Origin: an uncultured bacterium
Lineage (GTDB): Bacteria > Verrucomicrobiota > Lentisphaeria > Oligosphaerales > Oligosphaeraceae
Direction of reading: 5' to 3'
DNA length: 39,282 nt
NCBI GenBank assembly: GCA_900548225.1
Contig: URJM01000013.1
Location: 1-39,282 of the forward strand
Each line of letters starts with the position of its first letter. Position 1 is the first letter of the stretch. The notes under the pieces were generated by a model, which saw only the letters and a list, made by a program, of their open reading frames with translations, searched no databases and was not told the DNA's origin. The position numbers and the translations under genes were made by a program. Shown here in pieces: positions 8,098 through 16,872 of this stretch.

Positions 8098-11000
8098 TTA
8101 CTTCGAGAGCAGCAGTGTCGTGGAGGCGGGGTGCATGAGCCTCCTGTATGCCTCCTGGTATTCCTTGACGAGGCGTATTGGCGTGACCCCTGGCTTGAGT
8201 TCGACGTTGTATTCGAAGTGGAAGGTTCTTTGGGCTCCCTGCCTTGGTTCGGCGGTGCGGTTCTTCCATGTGACGTATCCGGCGCCGTCAGGCGCGCGCC
8301 ACTGGAGTGCCGCCGGCGCGATTACGACCTTCGGGTATCCTGCGGGGAGCTTCAGGTCCATGGAGATTGACCGGTTCTGGAACGAGCCCCTGTAGAGCGG
8401 GTTGTGATTTCGTTCGCCCCGTGCGTATCCGAGGCTTGAGGCCAGCGAGATTGGGAGCCGGAGATAGCAGTAGTCTCCGTCGAAGGAGGCGCACTTGCCG
8501 AGCCTTACGGTGAAGGAGATGTTTCCCGGGTAGTGTTTGAAGTTGGTAATCAGGTCTGCGGTGACGGGGGTGGCGTCCTGCGAGATTTCGGAGACCATCT
8601 TGACATAGTGCCTGCGCCTTTCCTCGGGGGTCATCCTTTCGAACATCCTCTTTTGCGCTCCGAAGGCGGCTCCGGAGACATCCATTGAGACCTCGATTTG
8701 CGCGGAGCCGTCGTCGTTCACCGTGATGAGCCACCTTTCCGTGTCGTTGTCCTTGTACTTTCCGGGGAGGTCCATCACCTCGAGCCTTCCGTTGTCGAGT
8801 GGGAGGAGCATTCCGTGGTCGAAGGCGCTTGTCCCGAACTGCGCGTATTCCTTCTGGTCGTTCAGCCAGATGTCCCTTCCGTTGACATTCACCTTCACGA
8901 GCCATGTGTCGAAGAGGTCCGTGGATGGGTATTTCTGGTAGAATCTCTGGAGGTCTTCGGCCTGTGGCGTTGCGCTGGCGAGATAGAGCTGCGGCTTGAG
9001 TCCGGCCGCCTGCAGCATTGCGTGGTACAGGAGCGCCTGGTCTGCGGAGTTCCCGTATCCGTCGGCTGCGGTGACTTCGGGGGGTGTCATGCATGAGAGG
9101 GGCAGGGTGTTGAATGCGGGCCCCTCCGACCGGATGTTCTTTTCAATCCAGTCGCGGATTTTCACGATCTTCTCCTCATCCGGCAGTCCCTTGCATGGCT
9201 CCGCCAGCTTCCTGACGGTTTCGCCTCCGTTGCCCAGTGCCTCGACATACCTGCGGACGATTCCCGCGTATGCCGGCCAGCTGCCCGTGGTTGCGACGAC
9301 CGTCGGGAGATATGAGTATGAGGGGGGCAGGTTTCTTTCGGCGGGGAGTGCCGGTATGTCGCGTGCCTTCAGGGTATGCCGCACCATGTCATCCGGCAGT
9401 TTCTTCTTTTTGTGTTCGACCTTGACGGGGTCCTTGAGGTCGCCTTTCATGTTGAGCCATCCGTCGGCCAGGTATTCCAGGGTGCAGTCAAGGGATCTTG
9501 GCGCGGTGATTTCGAGGGACCATTCCTTGATGGGGCTGTTTGATCGGATGGTCTGGGAGTAGTGGAAGAAGGGCTGGTTCCTGGAGGTCTGGCGGAACCG
9601 CAGTTCCACGATGCTTCCGACCTCGATTCCCGGAAGATTGACGACCAGGGTCTTTGCGCCTGGATATCTTGGCGCGGAGGCGTTCCAGGAGGCGTCCATC
9701 AGGTTGATGTTCTCCTTCGGGGTTTCGGTCGTGACGCCGTCGTTGGTGACAAGCGCCGAGAGCACTTCCAGCTCCTCCCAGGCAGGATTGAAATCGAGGG
9801 TGATGTCGGAGCTGTCGCCGATTCCGGCGTATGTGGCCACCTTGTATTTGAGATATGACTCCGCCACATAGCTGCTCTGGGACTCGACGGTGATGCTCGT
9901 GGAGGATTCCAGAATCTCCGTGTTTGGCGTATCCGCGGCCTCCTGGGAGTCGTCGCCATGCTGGGCGGGCGGCGCCTGGAATTGCAGGATTGGCATCTTG
10001 CGGTCTTCGCCGTCCTTGACTGCCAGGGCGCCCTTGAGTTCCAGATACTCCTCGGGGGAGAAGCGGACGACCTTTGACGCATACCTGGAGGAGAGCGCCA
10101 TGCCGTCTGGGCGTCGTTTTAAGGAGCGGGTGATTGCGATGCAGTCGTTGTCAATCTGGGTGTATTCGGGGAGCGAGACGACCTGGAGGCTGGCGGGCAG
10201 TTCCAGGGCGGCCTCCTCGACGACTTCGCATGTCATCTTGGTTTCGAATGGGAAGCGCCGCTTGTCAAGGGTTGCGTTTCGGAACGGGAGGAAGTTGAGT
10301 CCGAAGCCTCCTGCAAGCCTTGGGAATTTCAGCATTGCCGCCTTTCCAGGGGCGGTGTCCGGCGTGCCATCCGGCTTCATCGAGGTGACGAGATAGTTGT
10401 CCGCCGCGAAGGAGAGGAAGATTTGGGTGGGTTTTTCGAGATCAAGGAGGTCTTCCGGGAGGATTTGCAGGGAGTCGAGCCTGGCTCCCGGGATGACGGA
10501 CGCCAGGAGCTGTTCGACTGCGAACCGCCTTTGTTCGGCGGGCATGCTGAGGAAGAAGTTCCTGTAGATATTGTCCATGATTCCATGGAATTCCACCTGT
10601 GTGCGTGCCTGGAGCGTGCCGTCTTCGGTGAGTTTTGCGCTTGTTTCGACCCTGGAGAGGTTTTCGTTTGACGGCGTGACAGGTGAGAGCAGGAGTGTTT
10701 CCCCCTTTGGCGTGGCGACGAGGTAGCTCTTGTCGGAGAGATACGCGGGGAATGGGTCCCGGGTGTTTGAGTTCGTGGGGTCCATGAGGAGCCACTTGCC
10801 CGTGTCGGGATCCCTGACTGCGGTGATGGCGTGGTTGAAGTAGGGTTGCGGGACTTCGACATCCTTTGGATATCCGACCTGGATGAGGGTGGGGTGCGCG
10901 TCGTACCCCGCGGTCCTGAGCATCGCCACGAGGAGTGCCGCCACGTCGCGGCAGACGCCCGCCCGCTGCTCGAAGGTGAGGACGACGTCGTGTGGTTCGT

Positions 11001-11979
11001 ATCCGGGGGCGGTGTCCTCCAGTGTCAGGCCCATGTAGCGGACGCGCTGGGAGACGAAGTTGTAGAGGGCGACGATGCGTTCGTGGTCGGTTTTGCAGCC
11101 GGCCGTGAGCTCCTGGACGGCCTTGGCGATTGCCTCGTCCACGGCGAGGTGTGGTTCGGAAAGCTGGCTATACCACCTTGAGACCTCCTCCCATGAGGTG
11201 AAGGTGCTCACCAGGACGCGCTGGACGCAGGAGCCGTCGCTGGGCATTGACGGTTCCGGGAAGAACTGGGGGACGTCCGCCACCTCCCAGGTGTATACGA
11301 TTCTCCCGTCCCGTCCCCCCTTTGCCTGTTTTGGGCCTCCGTTCACCGGGTTTTTGACGGCGATGCTCATGAGGGGGAGTTCGGCCGGAGCGTTCACTTC
11401 GACCGTGGAGTGGAGTATCGGGTCTGTGGATTCGAAGGGGAAGTAGCTGCTGAAGGAGTTCGGGACCCGAGGCTTGAGGATTTCGTCCACATAGACCGCC
11501 CGCAGTATGTCTCCTGGCTGCAGTTCCGCCACGGTCACCTTGATGAGCCTGCTGTTTGGGTTGTAGATGTTCGAGTCCATCTGGGAGACCTCCGTCATGT
11601 CCTGGGTGCAGGATGCGAGATCCAGCGTGACGGTCTCCCCGGTGGGCTTGAGGACTTGGACGAGCGAGATTTTTGCCCGTGCGTAGCTTGTGTCGTAGTA
11701 GCTGGTGAGGACCTTTGACGCGTCGGCGCCTGCCTGTGTCAGCGCCTTGCTTGCGTAGTCGTGGACCTGGACGTATGTCCCGTCGGGGTTGTACAGGAAC
11801 TTTATGGCGCTGTCGACGAGGACTGTGTCCGCGTTGGGATAGTTTTGCGTTGTGGCGCGTGCAGCTGCGTTCCGGATGTCCTTCAGGCTGAGGAATCCGT
11901 TGTCGCTGTCGTTCCAGGTGAGTGCGGGAAGCGCGATTGCGACGAGGAATATTAGCAGCGCGGGCAGTATTCGCTTCAT
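8098..11979 (-). CDS. Giant periplasmic DUF3857/transglutaminase-like protein with duplicated domains (1293 aa)
   Basis: A signal peptide (about 1-20, MKRILPALLIFLVAIALPAL) is followed by two copies of a DUF3857-type beta domain plus transglutaminase-like core. In the first half, the core has a complete Cys-His-Asp set: Cys343 in RAGVCRDVAALL, His383 in FNHAITAV, Asp400 in WLLMDPT. In the second half (about 695-1293), the aligned positions are Ser978 (GYGNSADQALL), Thr1025 (FDTWLVKV) and Asp1041, so the second core is probably inactive. The final 200 residues are beta-rich with no membrane anchor. Proteins with DUF3857-transglutaminase layout are common and mostly uncharacterised in Bacteroidota and PVC bacteria; a role in processing or cross-linking envelope or secreted proteins is an inference. 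The gene lies 22 bp after the LptF/G-family permease and so probably shares its transcript with bamA. Confidence 0.8.
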   Translation of the reverse strand: MKRILPALLIFLVAIALPALTWNDSDNGFLSLKDIRNAAARATTQNYPNADTVLVDSAIKFLYNPDGTYVQVHDYASKALTQAGADASKVLTSYYDTSYARAKISLVQVLKPTGETVTLDLASCTQDMTEVSQMDSNIYNPNSRLIKVTVAELQPGDILRAVYVDEILKPRVPNSFSSYFPFESTDPILHSTVEVNAPAELPLMSIAVKNPVNGGPKQAKGGRDGRIVYTWEVADVPQFFPEPSMPSDGSCVQRVLVSTFTSWEEVSRWYSQLSEPHLAVDEAIAKAVQELTAGCKTDHERIVALYNFVSQRVRYMGLTLEDTAPGYEPHDVVLTFEQRAGVCRDVAALLVAMLRTAGYDAHPTLIQVGYPKDVEVPQPYFNHAITAVRDPDTGKWLLMDPTNSNTRDPFPAYLSDKSYLVATPKGETLLLSPVTPSNENLSRVETSAKLTEDGTLQARTQVEFHGIMDNIYRNFFLSMPAEQRRFAVEQLLASVIPGARLDSLQILPEDLLDLEKPTQIFLSFAADNYLVTSMKPDGTPDTAPGKAAMLKFPRLAGGFGLNFLPFRNATLDKRRFPFETKMTCEVVEEAALELPASLQVVSLPEYTQIDNDCIAITRSLKRRPDGMALSSRYASKVVRFSPEEYLELKGALAVKDGEDRKMPILQFQAPPAQHGDDSQEAADTPNTEILESSTSITVESQSSYVAESYLKYKVATYAGIGDSSDITLDFNPAWEELEVLSALVTNDGVTTETPKENINLMDASWNASAPRYPGAKTLVVNLPGIEVGSIVELRFRQTSRNQPFFHYSQTIRSNSPIKEWSLEITAPRSLDCTLEYLADGWLNMKGDLKDPVKVEHKKKKLPDDMVRHTLKARDIPALPAERNLPPSYSYLPTVVATTGSWPAYAGIVRRYVEALGNGGETVRKLAEPCKGLPDEEKIVKIRDWIEKNIRSEGPAFNTLPLSCMTPPEVTAADGYGNSADQALLYHAMLQAAGLKPQLYLASATPQAEDLQRFYQKYPSTDLFDTWLVKVNVNGRDIWLNDQKEYAQFGTSAFDHGMLLPLDNGRLEVMDLPGKYKDNDTERWLITVNDDGSAQIEVSMDVSGAAFGAQKRMFERMTPEERRRHYVKMVSEISQDATPVTADLITNFKHYPGNISFTVRLGKCASFDGDYCYLRLPISLASSLGYARGERNHNPLYRGSFQNRSISMDLKLPAGYPKVVIAPAALQWRAPDGAGYVTWKNRTAEPRQGAQRTFHFEYNVELKPGVTPIRLVKEYQEAYRRLMHPASTTLLLSK

Positions 11980-12001
11980 TTTGGTTGTTCTCTCCCTGGG
12001 T

Positions 12002-13132
12002 CTAGTGTTGTGCGATTTTCCTCAATGCCAGCAGTCCGCCGATTTGATACGCGATATTCGGCAGCCAGATTATGTATTCGGGGTGGAGCCTTGGGTGGTG
12101 GATGAGGCTGTTGCAGAGGAGCATCACTCCGTAGTATGCGAGTGCCATGACGAGGCAGATGAGCAGTCCGCTTGCGGCCTCGCTGCGCCGGTTTCGTATT
12201 CCGAAGGGGATTCCCAGCAGCAGGAATGCCAGGGGCGAGAATGCCAGCGCGAGCCTTTCATGGAATGCGTACCAGTGCTTTGTCACGTCCTCCCCCTGGG
12301 ATTCCGACCACACGATGTCCCCCAGCAGCATTTTCAACGGCATCATGCTGAGTTTTCTTGTGAGCGACTTCCTGTCCTGGAGCGTTCCGTATTCCAGGTG
12401 CATCGTGAGTGCGTCTCCGGCCAGGAACCTGGGGTTTCGGTCGTTGGCGTCGCGGTATGCGTCCACGCTCTTGGTGGAGAGCGGGCGTTCGGCGATTGTG
12501 AAGTTGTATAGCGTCAGGAGCAGTTCCCGTTCATCGGGTCGCGTCTCGATCATGCAAGACTCGGCGGTGATGTCCCGGAGGGTTCCCACCTGGCTGTCCG
12601 TCTGGTATAGGTGTATGTCCTTGAGGAGCCCCGACCCCTCGTCCCGCGAGCCGACGCGGATTGATGTCTGGCTTGAGAGCCGCGTGATTGTCCCCGGCTC
12701 CAGAAGCGCCAGCGGATTGGTGGTGACGGCCTGCCAGCGAAGCCGTTCTCCAGCATAGCGAAGCCTGGGCGCAATGTCTGCGCTAAGCCAGAGGCTGGCG
12801 GCGCATATAATCAGCGCAAGGGCCAGCGCTGGGGCGACAATCTGCCAAATCCCCACGCCCGACGCCTTCAGGGCGACAATCTCGTTGTCCGCGCTCATCC
12901 TGCTGAAGACAAGCACCGTCGAGACTAGGATTGAGAAGGGCAGGGCATAGCGCAGGACCTCTGGAAGCAGGTAGACCAGCATCTTCCCGAGAAGAAGCGG
13001 GCTGACGCCGCTGGAGAGCATCGCGAATGCGCGGAAGAGATGCACCGACATCATCACAAAGACGAGGATGCCCAGCGACAGCAGCAGTGTGCCGAGCAGG
13101 CTCTTTGTTATGTGCCAGTTGAAGATGCGCAT
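12002..13132 (-). CDS. LptF/LptG (YjgP/YjgQ)-family permease (376 aa)
   Basis: This is an inner-membrane protein with membrane segments near residues 12-35, 55-80 and 100-120, a large periplasmic part (about 130-280), then three more segments to the end. This 3+3 layout is typical of the LptF/LptG permeases that, with LptB2 and LptC, pull lipopolysaccharide from the inner membrane. Characteristic stretches include YLLPEVLRYALPFSILVSTV, the coupling-helix region MSADNEIVALKASG, and SPLAFLLLGIPFG. A second family member is encoded at 20365-21579, so the pair probably forms the LptF/LptG heterodimer. I cannot assign which is which. It lies between bamA (90 bp upstream) and the DUF3857 gene. The MRIFNWHITKSLL start is typical of the family. 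Confidence 0.88.
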   Translation of the reverse strand: MRIFNWHITKSLLGTLLLSLGILVFVMMSVHLFRAFAMLSSGVSPLLLGKMLVYLLPEVLRYALPFSILVSTVLVFSRMSADNEIVALKASGVGIWQIVAPALALALIICAASLWLSADIAPRLRYAGERLRWQAVTTNPLALLEPGTITRLSSQTSIRVGSRDEGSGLLKDIHLYQTDSQVGTLRDITAESCMIETRPDERELLLTLYNFTIAERPLSTKSVDAYRDANDRNPRFLAGDALTMHLEYGTLQDRKSLTRKLSMMPLKMLLGDIVWSESQGEDVTKHWYAFHERLALAFSPLAFLLLGIPFGIRNRRSEAASGLLICLVMALAYYGVMLLCNSLIHHPRLHPEYIIWLPNIAYQIGGLLALRKIAQH

Positions 13133-13222
13133 GGATTTCGGCGGGTGCGGCGGGGGGAGTGGGGCGTGCGGTGCGCGGATGTCCAGGGGGCAATTCCGCG
13201 CATTACATCATAACTCCTTGAT

Positions 13223-15607
13223 TTAGAACGAGTAATCGATACTGAAGTGGAATCTTCCGCTTCTGCCGTCCAGGTGTTCTCCCTTTGTGTGGATTGGGTA
13301 TCCGTAGTCGAGTCTGATTGGGACCTGCCTGAACTGGATTCCCACGCCGACGGAGGCATTGAGGTCTCCCAGGTCTGCGTCGAAGGAGTCCCACCAGACA
13401 TTTCCCACGTCGCAGAAGAGTTTGAAGAACATGAAGTTCTTGATTGGCTTGATGATTTCCGCGGTTCCCACGAGCATGGTCTGTCCGCCGATTGAGTTTT
13501 CATTTCGGTTGACGGGGCTGACCTCATGCCGTTTGAATCCCCTGATTGTCCCGTATCCTCCTGCGAAGTACCTGTCGAAGATCTTGATGTCGTCTCCGCT
13601 GAAGTGTTCCGCGGTATATCCGTCTGCCGAGAATCTGAGGAATGCGTCCTTGTAGAGCGGGAGGTACGCTTCTCCTCCGAGGTGGAATTTCATGTAGTCG
13701 GCGTAGCTTCCGAGTGCCTTTGTGACATATTCCATGTCGAGGGCGACTCTTGTTCCCCGGGACGGGAAGATGTAGTGGTTTCGCGTGTCCCTGGTCATTG
13801 CGAAGATGAGCCGTCCGGTGATTTCCCCTCCCTTGTCGCGGTTGATTGCGTAGTTCATCCCTTCGGGGAACGGGACGCTGTCGGGGTAGTTTCCGTCGTT
13901 TTCGTCGAAGCGTTCCTCATGTGAGATGTTTGAGATGTCGATGTGCTCGAACCTGATTCCTGTTGACATTCTCCAGTATTCGGTGTGGTCCGGCAGGAAG
14001 GGGAGCTTGAACGCGACTGGCCATCCCAGCGTGATTGCGTATCCGGTGCGCCGTTCGTCATATTCGTCTTCGTACCTTGTGCTGACGAAGAATTCGTTGG
14101 TGAGGTCGAATGGTCCGTCGAAGAGGGATGGTTCTGTCAGCGAGATGCTGACATTCGTGGATTCGGAGCCGGCTGCGATGTACGCCCTCATCCTCTGTCC
14201 GTCCCCCTTTGGGGTTTCAAGATGGAGGAGTTTGTCGAGGCTGAAGTTTGTTTCGGAGAGTTCGAGGAATCCGAGGACAGAGTCTTCGCTGGAGAATGCG
14301 GCTCCCAGGGAGATTGTGCCGGTTGGCTTTTCCTTGACCTCGATGGAGAGATTTCTGCGGTCCGGGTTGTCGGTTGCCTTCGGGATGATTTCGACGCTTT
14401 CGAAGTATCCCAGGTTTTCGAGGCGGTTCTTCGTCTGGCGGATTTTCCTGGAGTCCGCCAGGTCGTCCTCGAAGATTGCGAGTTCCCGTCTGATGACGTG
14501 GTCGCGGGTGTAGGTGTTTCCGACGATGTCGATATTGTTGACCCGGATGGGCTGTCCCTCGGAGATGTTGTATGCGATGACGACCGTCTTTGCCTCGCTG
14601 TCCTTCTGGAGTTGCGGGTAGAATGCGAGGTCCAGGTATCCCCGTCCCTCGTAGAGTCCCTTCATTGCCTCGAGGTCTGCGTCCGCGGTGGTGGAACTGT
14701 AGGCGTCGCCCTCCTTGGAGGAGGTGGCCTCCAGGAGCTGCTCACTGGAGAAGAGCTTGTTTCCCGTGAAGGTGCGGCCCGCGAGGGTGTATTTTTCGCC
14801 CTCGGAGATGACGTATGTGGGGCGGACCCACTTGCGGCTGTCGTCGAGATACTCCTCCGCCACCTCGGTGACCTGCGCGTCCAGGTATCCCTTTGTCGCA
14901 TAGAGGGAGACTATCTTCTCGATGTCCATATTCCTCAGCGTCGGGTTGTAGTAGTTTCCCATGCGGAAGATGTATCTCCACCACTGGCGCTTTGTGACGA
15001 GCGCACTGGAGAGTTCCGAATCGGAGAAGACCGTGTTCCCCTTGAAGGCGGTGCCCTTGAGCTTTGCGCGCGGGTGCTCGTCCACAACGTATGTCAGGAC
15101 GAGTCCCCCCGGGTTTTCGGCGTCCGGTGTGAGTTCCTGGCCGACGGTTGTCCCGTAGTATCCCGCCTTTTCATATTTTTCGACGATGCGCTTGCGGTCG
15201 GCGGCCTGGGCGATTTCGTCCACCATGCTCCCGGTCTTTGTCTTCAGAAGCCTGAGGATCTTCTTCTCGCTGAATTGCTCGCATCCCCTGACCTGGATGT
15301 CTGAGATGCGCTGCCTGGGGGAGATGAAGAATGTGACCATGAGGGTGCCGTCGTCCTGTTCGGCGATCTTGGTCTGGACGTCGTCGATTCCCCGTGTCTT
15401 GACTAGTGCCGACACGTCCTTCGAGAGCTGGGGCAGGGATAGGTTCTCCCCGACCTTCGTGCCGATTGCAGAGTAGACGATTTGTTCGAGGGCCTCCTGG
15501 TTTGCGGTGCCCGTCGTGTCCACGACCCGGATTCGCGTGATGAGGTCCGATGCGGATAGCGCCGATGCGGCTGCGAGAATCAGGATGCCTAGGAGGAGTT
15601 TCTTCAT
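13223..15607 (-). CDS. bamA: Outer-membrane protein assembly factor BamA (794 aa)
   Basis: BamA is the Omp85 barrel that inserts other beta-barrels into the outer membrane. A signal peptide (MKKLLLGILILAAASALSAS) is followed by about five POTRA domains (residues 22-410), then a 16-strand-type barrel ending in aromatic residues (FSIDYSF, terminal Phe). The Omp85 signature region includes YFAGGYGTIRGFKRHEVSP, with the conserved RGF/RGY-type motif of loop 6. Length matches E. coli BamA (about 810). The frame continues upstream to 15655, but the ATG at 15607 gives the signal peptide. Upstream lies a repeat- and G-tract-rich spacer rather than another gene. A permease of the lipopolysaccharide exporter follows, so two outer-membrane building systems appear co-transcribed. 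Confidence 0.93.
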   Translation of the reverse strand: MKKLLLGILILAAASALSASDLITRIRVVDTTGTANQEALEQIVYSAIGTKVGENLSLPQLSKDVSALVKTRGIDDVQTKIAEQDDGTLMVTFFISPRQRISDIQVRGCEQFSEKKILRLLKTKTGSMVDEIAQAADRKRIVEKYEKAGYYGTTVGQELTPDAENPGGLVLTYVVDEHPRAKLKGTAFKGNTVFSDSELSSALVTKRQWWRYIFRMGNYYNPTLRNMDIEKIVSLYATKGYLDAQVTEVAEEYLDDSRKWVRPTYVISEGEKYTLAGRTFTGNKLFSSEQLLEATSSKEGDAYSSTTADADLEAMKGLYEGRGYLDLAFYPQLQKDSEAKTVVIAYNISEGQPIRVNNIDIVGNTYTRDHVIRRELAIFEDDLADSRKIRQTKNRLENLGYFESVEIIPKATDNPDRRNLSIEVKEKPTGTISLGAAFSSEDSVLGFLELSETNFSLDKLLHLETPKGDGQRMRAYIAAGSESTNVSISLTEPSLFDGPFDLTNEFFVSTRYEDEYDERRTGYAITLGWPVAFKLPFLPDHTEYWRMSTGIRFEHIDISNISHEERFDENDGNYPDSVPFPEGMNYAINRDKGGEITGRLIFAMTRDTRNHYIFPSRGTRVALDMEYVTKALGSYADYMKFHLGGEAYLPLYKDAFLRFSADGYTAEHFSGDDIKIFDRYFAGGYGTIRGFKRHEVSPVNRNENSIGGQTMLVGTAEIIKPIKNFMFFKLFCDVGNVWWDSFDADLGDLNASVGVGIQFRQVPIRLDYGYPIHTKGEHLDGRSGRFHFSIDYSF

Positions 15608-15715
15608 TTGGATTCCCTGGTCTGGTTGGTGGATGGCCGTGTGAATAGAAAACACAATACTTTACCCTGACTTTGGAGGATTGTGAGGAGTAGGGAGTAG
15701 GGAGAAGAGGGGAGA

Positions 15716-15935
15716 GGGTAGTGCGTGGTCACTTTGCAGTGGGCTTCAGGGGTAGGGAGGAGGGAGGGGGGAGGAGAGGGTAGTGCGTGGCTGGCGCGCG
15801 TGGGCGCGCCCTGCAAAGTGGGGAGGAGGGAGAAGAGGGAGAAGAGGGTAGTGCGTGGCTGGCGCGCGTGGGCGCGCCCTGCAAAGTGGGGAGTAGGGAG
15901 TGGGGAGAAGGGAGAAGAGGGTAGGGTAGGGCGTG
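15716..15935. repeat. 62-68-bp imperfect tandem repeat, about three copies plus a remnant
   Basis: Units begin with GGGTAGTGCGTGG at 15716, 15778 and 15846, so the period is 62 then 68 bp; a degraded fourth start lies near 15917. The second and third units share an identical core of about 48 bp containing GGCGCG-6 nt-CGCGCC, a potential 6-bp hairpin. Units are joined by GGGAG/GGGAGAAG purine tracts. Unit length varies through these tracts, which suggests growth by slippage. There is no spacer/repeat alternation of the CRISPR kind. Confidence 0.8.
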
Positions 15936-15963
15936 GGTGGACACGCTGACAGCAGGATTTCGT

Positions 15964-16000
15964 GTGTTTCGTGTTTTTCGTGGTTAAAAACGGTCTTCCT
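15964..16000 (-). repeat. Dispersed intergenic repeat, copy A
   Basis: On the plus strand this reads GTGTTTCGTG, then TTTCGTGGTT, an A-run and TCTTCCT. On the minus strand it is the AACCACGAAA...CACGAAACAC type. It matches 31396-31433 almost base for base apart from a few substitutions and one length difference, and more distantly 39154-39180. Translated, it yields the TTKNTKHTK peptide that I recall as a common spurious protein call in bacterial genomes with this repeat. Confidence 0.7.
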
Positions 16001-16018
16001 TCCCTGATTTTTATATGC

Positions 16019-16056
16019 AAAAACGCCGCCCTTTCCCGTGTCGGGAGCAGGCGGCG
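16019..16056 (-). terminator. Intrinsic terminator of the rplY-rplI operon
   Basis: Read on the minus strand, CGCCGCC (complement of 16050-16056) pairs with GGCGGCG (16024-16030), with an inner CCCG/CGGG stem in the loop, followed by five T (complement of 16019-16023). It lies about 35 bp after the rplI stop and matches a Rho-independent terminator. Confidence 0.85.
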
Positions 16057-16090
16057 CTTGCGTTATGATGCTATTTGGAGGCTGTCCTGG

Positions 16091-16546
16091 CTAGTCTTCC
16101 TTTTTGGTGACCTTGAGCTTCAGGTTTGCCTTGACATCGCCGGAGACCTTGATGACGATCGTGTAGTCACCAAGTTCGCGGATGCCTTCGTCGAGGAGCA
16201 CGTCGGCCTTGCCGATTTCGATGCCCTGTGCGTTGATTGCGTCGGCGACGACCTGTGCGGAGACCGAGCCGAAGAGCTTGTCGTTTTCACCGACAGCCAT
16301 TGGGAGGACGATTTCGAGGGCCTCGATCTTTTCCGCAAGAGCCTTTGCGACGGCGAGGCGCTCCTCGCGCTCCTTCTGGAGCTTGAGCTTGCGTGCCTCT
16401 GCCTGGCGCAGAGTTCCCTTGTTGACGGCGACCGCAAATCCGCGGGGCAGCAGGTAGTTGCGGGCGTAGCCGTCAGCGACCTTCACGATGTCGCCGACCT
16501 GGCCGAGATCCTTGACATCTTCCAGGAGAATCAGTTCTTTAGACAT
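16091..16546 (-). CDS. rplI: 50S ribosomal protein bL9
   Basis: The 151-residue length is standard for bL9. The N-terminal rRNA-binding domain shows LLEDVKDLGQVGDIVKVADG and the signature YARNYLLPRGFA. A long charged connecting helix (about 45-75, rich in Lys/Glu/Arg) leads to the C-terminal domain ending VTKKED. It is the last gene of the operon, 30 bp after rpsR, with AAGGAA upstream of the ATG, and is followed by an intrinsic terminator. Confidence 0.97.
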   Translation of the reverse strand: MSKELILLEDVKDLGQVGDIVKVADGYARNYLLPRGFAVAVNKGTLRQAEARKLKLQKEREERLAVAKALAEKIEALEIVLPMAVGENDKLFGSVSAQVVADAINAQGIEIGKADVLLDEGIRELGDYTIVIKVSGDVKANLKLKVTKKED

Positions 16547-16576
16547 TGTAGTTTTCCTTCTTCTGGTTGTGTGTCA

Positions 16577-16807
16577 TTAGAGAACAAGTGCCATGATGCG
16601 CGCGCGCTTGATGGCATTTGCGAGGAGCTTCTGGTGCTTGGAGCAGTTTCCGGTGATGGTTCGCGGCAGGATGCGGCCACCCTCGGTCTGGAAGCGCTTG
16701 AGCAGGTCGACATCCTTGAAATCGAGCTGGAAGATGTTGTTCTTGCAGAGACGGCAGGTCTTCTGGCGCAGCAGCTTCTGGCGTCGCTTCGGTGTAATGG
16801 TCTTCAT
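16577..16807 (-). CDS. rpsR: 30S ribosomal protein bS18
   Basis: The protein has 76 residues and the bS18 core RILPRTITGNCSKHQKLLANAIKRAR. It binds bS6 in the platform of the small subunit. Cys18, Cys21, Cys55 and His58 form a plausible zinc site, so this looks like the zinc-ligand-bearing form of the protein. GAGGA precedes the ATG. It sits between ssb (65 bp) and rplI (30 bp) in the conserved rpsF-ssb-rpsR-rplI order. Confidence 0.96.
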   Translation of the reverse strand: MKTITPKRRQKLLRQKTCRLCKNNIFQLDFKDVDLLKRFQTEGGRILPRTITGNCSKHQKLLANAIKRARIMALVL

Positions 16808-16872
16808 CTGAGAATCCTCAATGATTTATTAGTTTTTCGGTTGAAACTCTTTCCGCGCGAGAGTGCGTTTTT

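Larger units (their letters stand above)
15608..16090. other. 483-bp repeat-rich spacer upstream of bamA
   Basis: No gene is credible here. From bamA outwards the spacer holds a short AT-rich stretch that could carry the bamA promoter (no convincing -35/-10 pair seen), a purine-rich tandem repeat (15716-15935) with several GGG runs on the plus strand, one copy of a dispersed repeat (15964-16000), and the rplI-operon terminator (16019-16056). Small open frames through it follow the repeats and look spurious. Confidence 0.75.

Noticed and set aside
15716..15935. Possible CRISPR array
   Set aside because: Units adjoin each other with purine tracts, not with unique spacers of even length, and no cas gene is present.
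15604..16020. Small open frames in the bamA upstream spacer (including a TTKNTKHTK peptide)
   Set aside because: They translate tandem and dispersed repeats, lack ribosome sites and run through a terminator.
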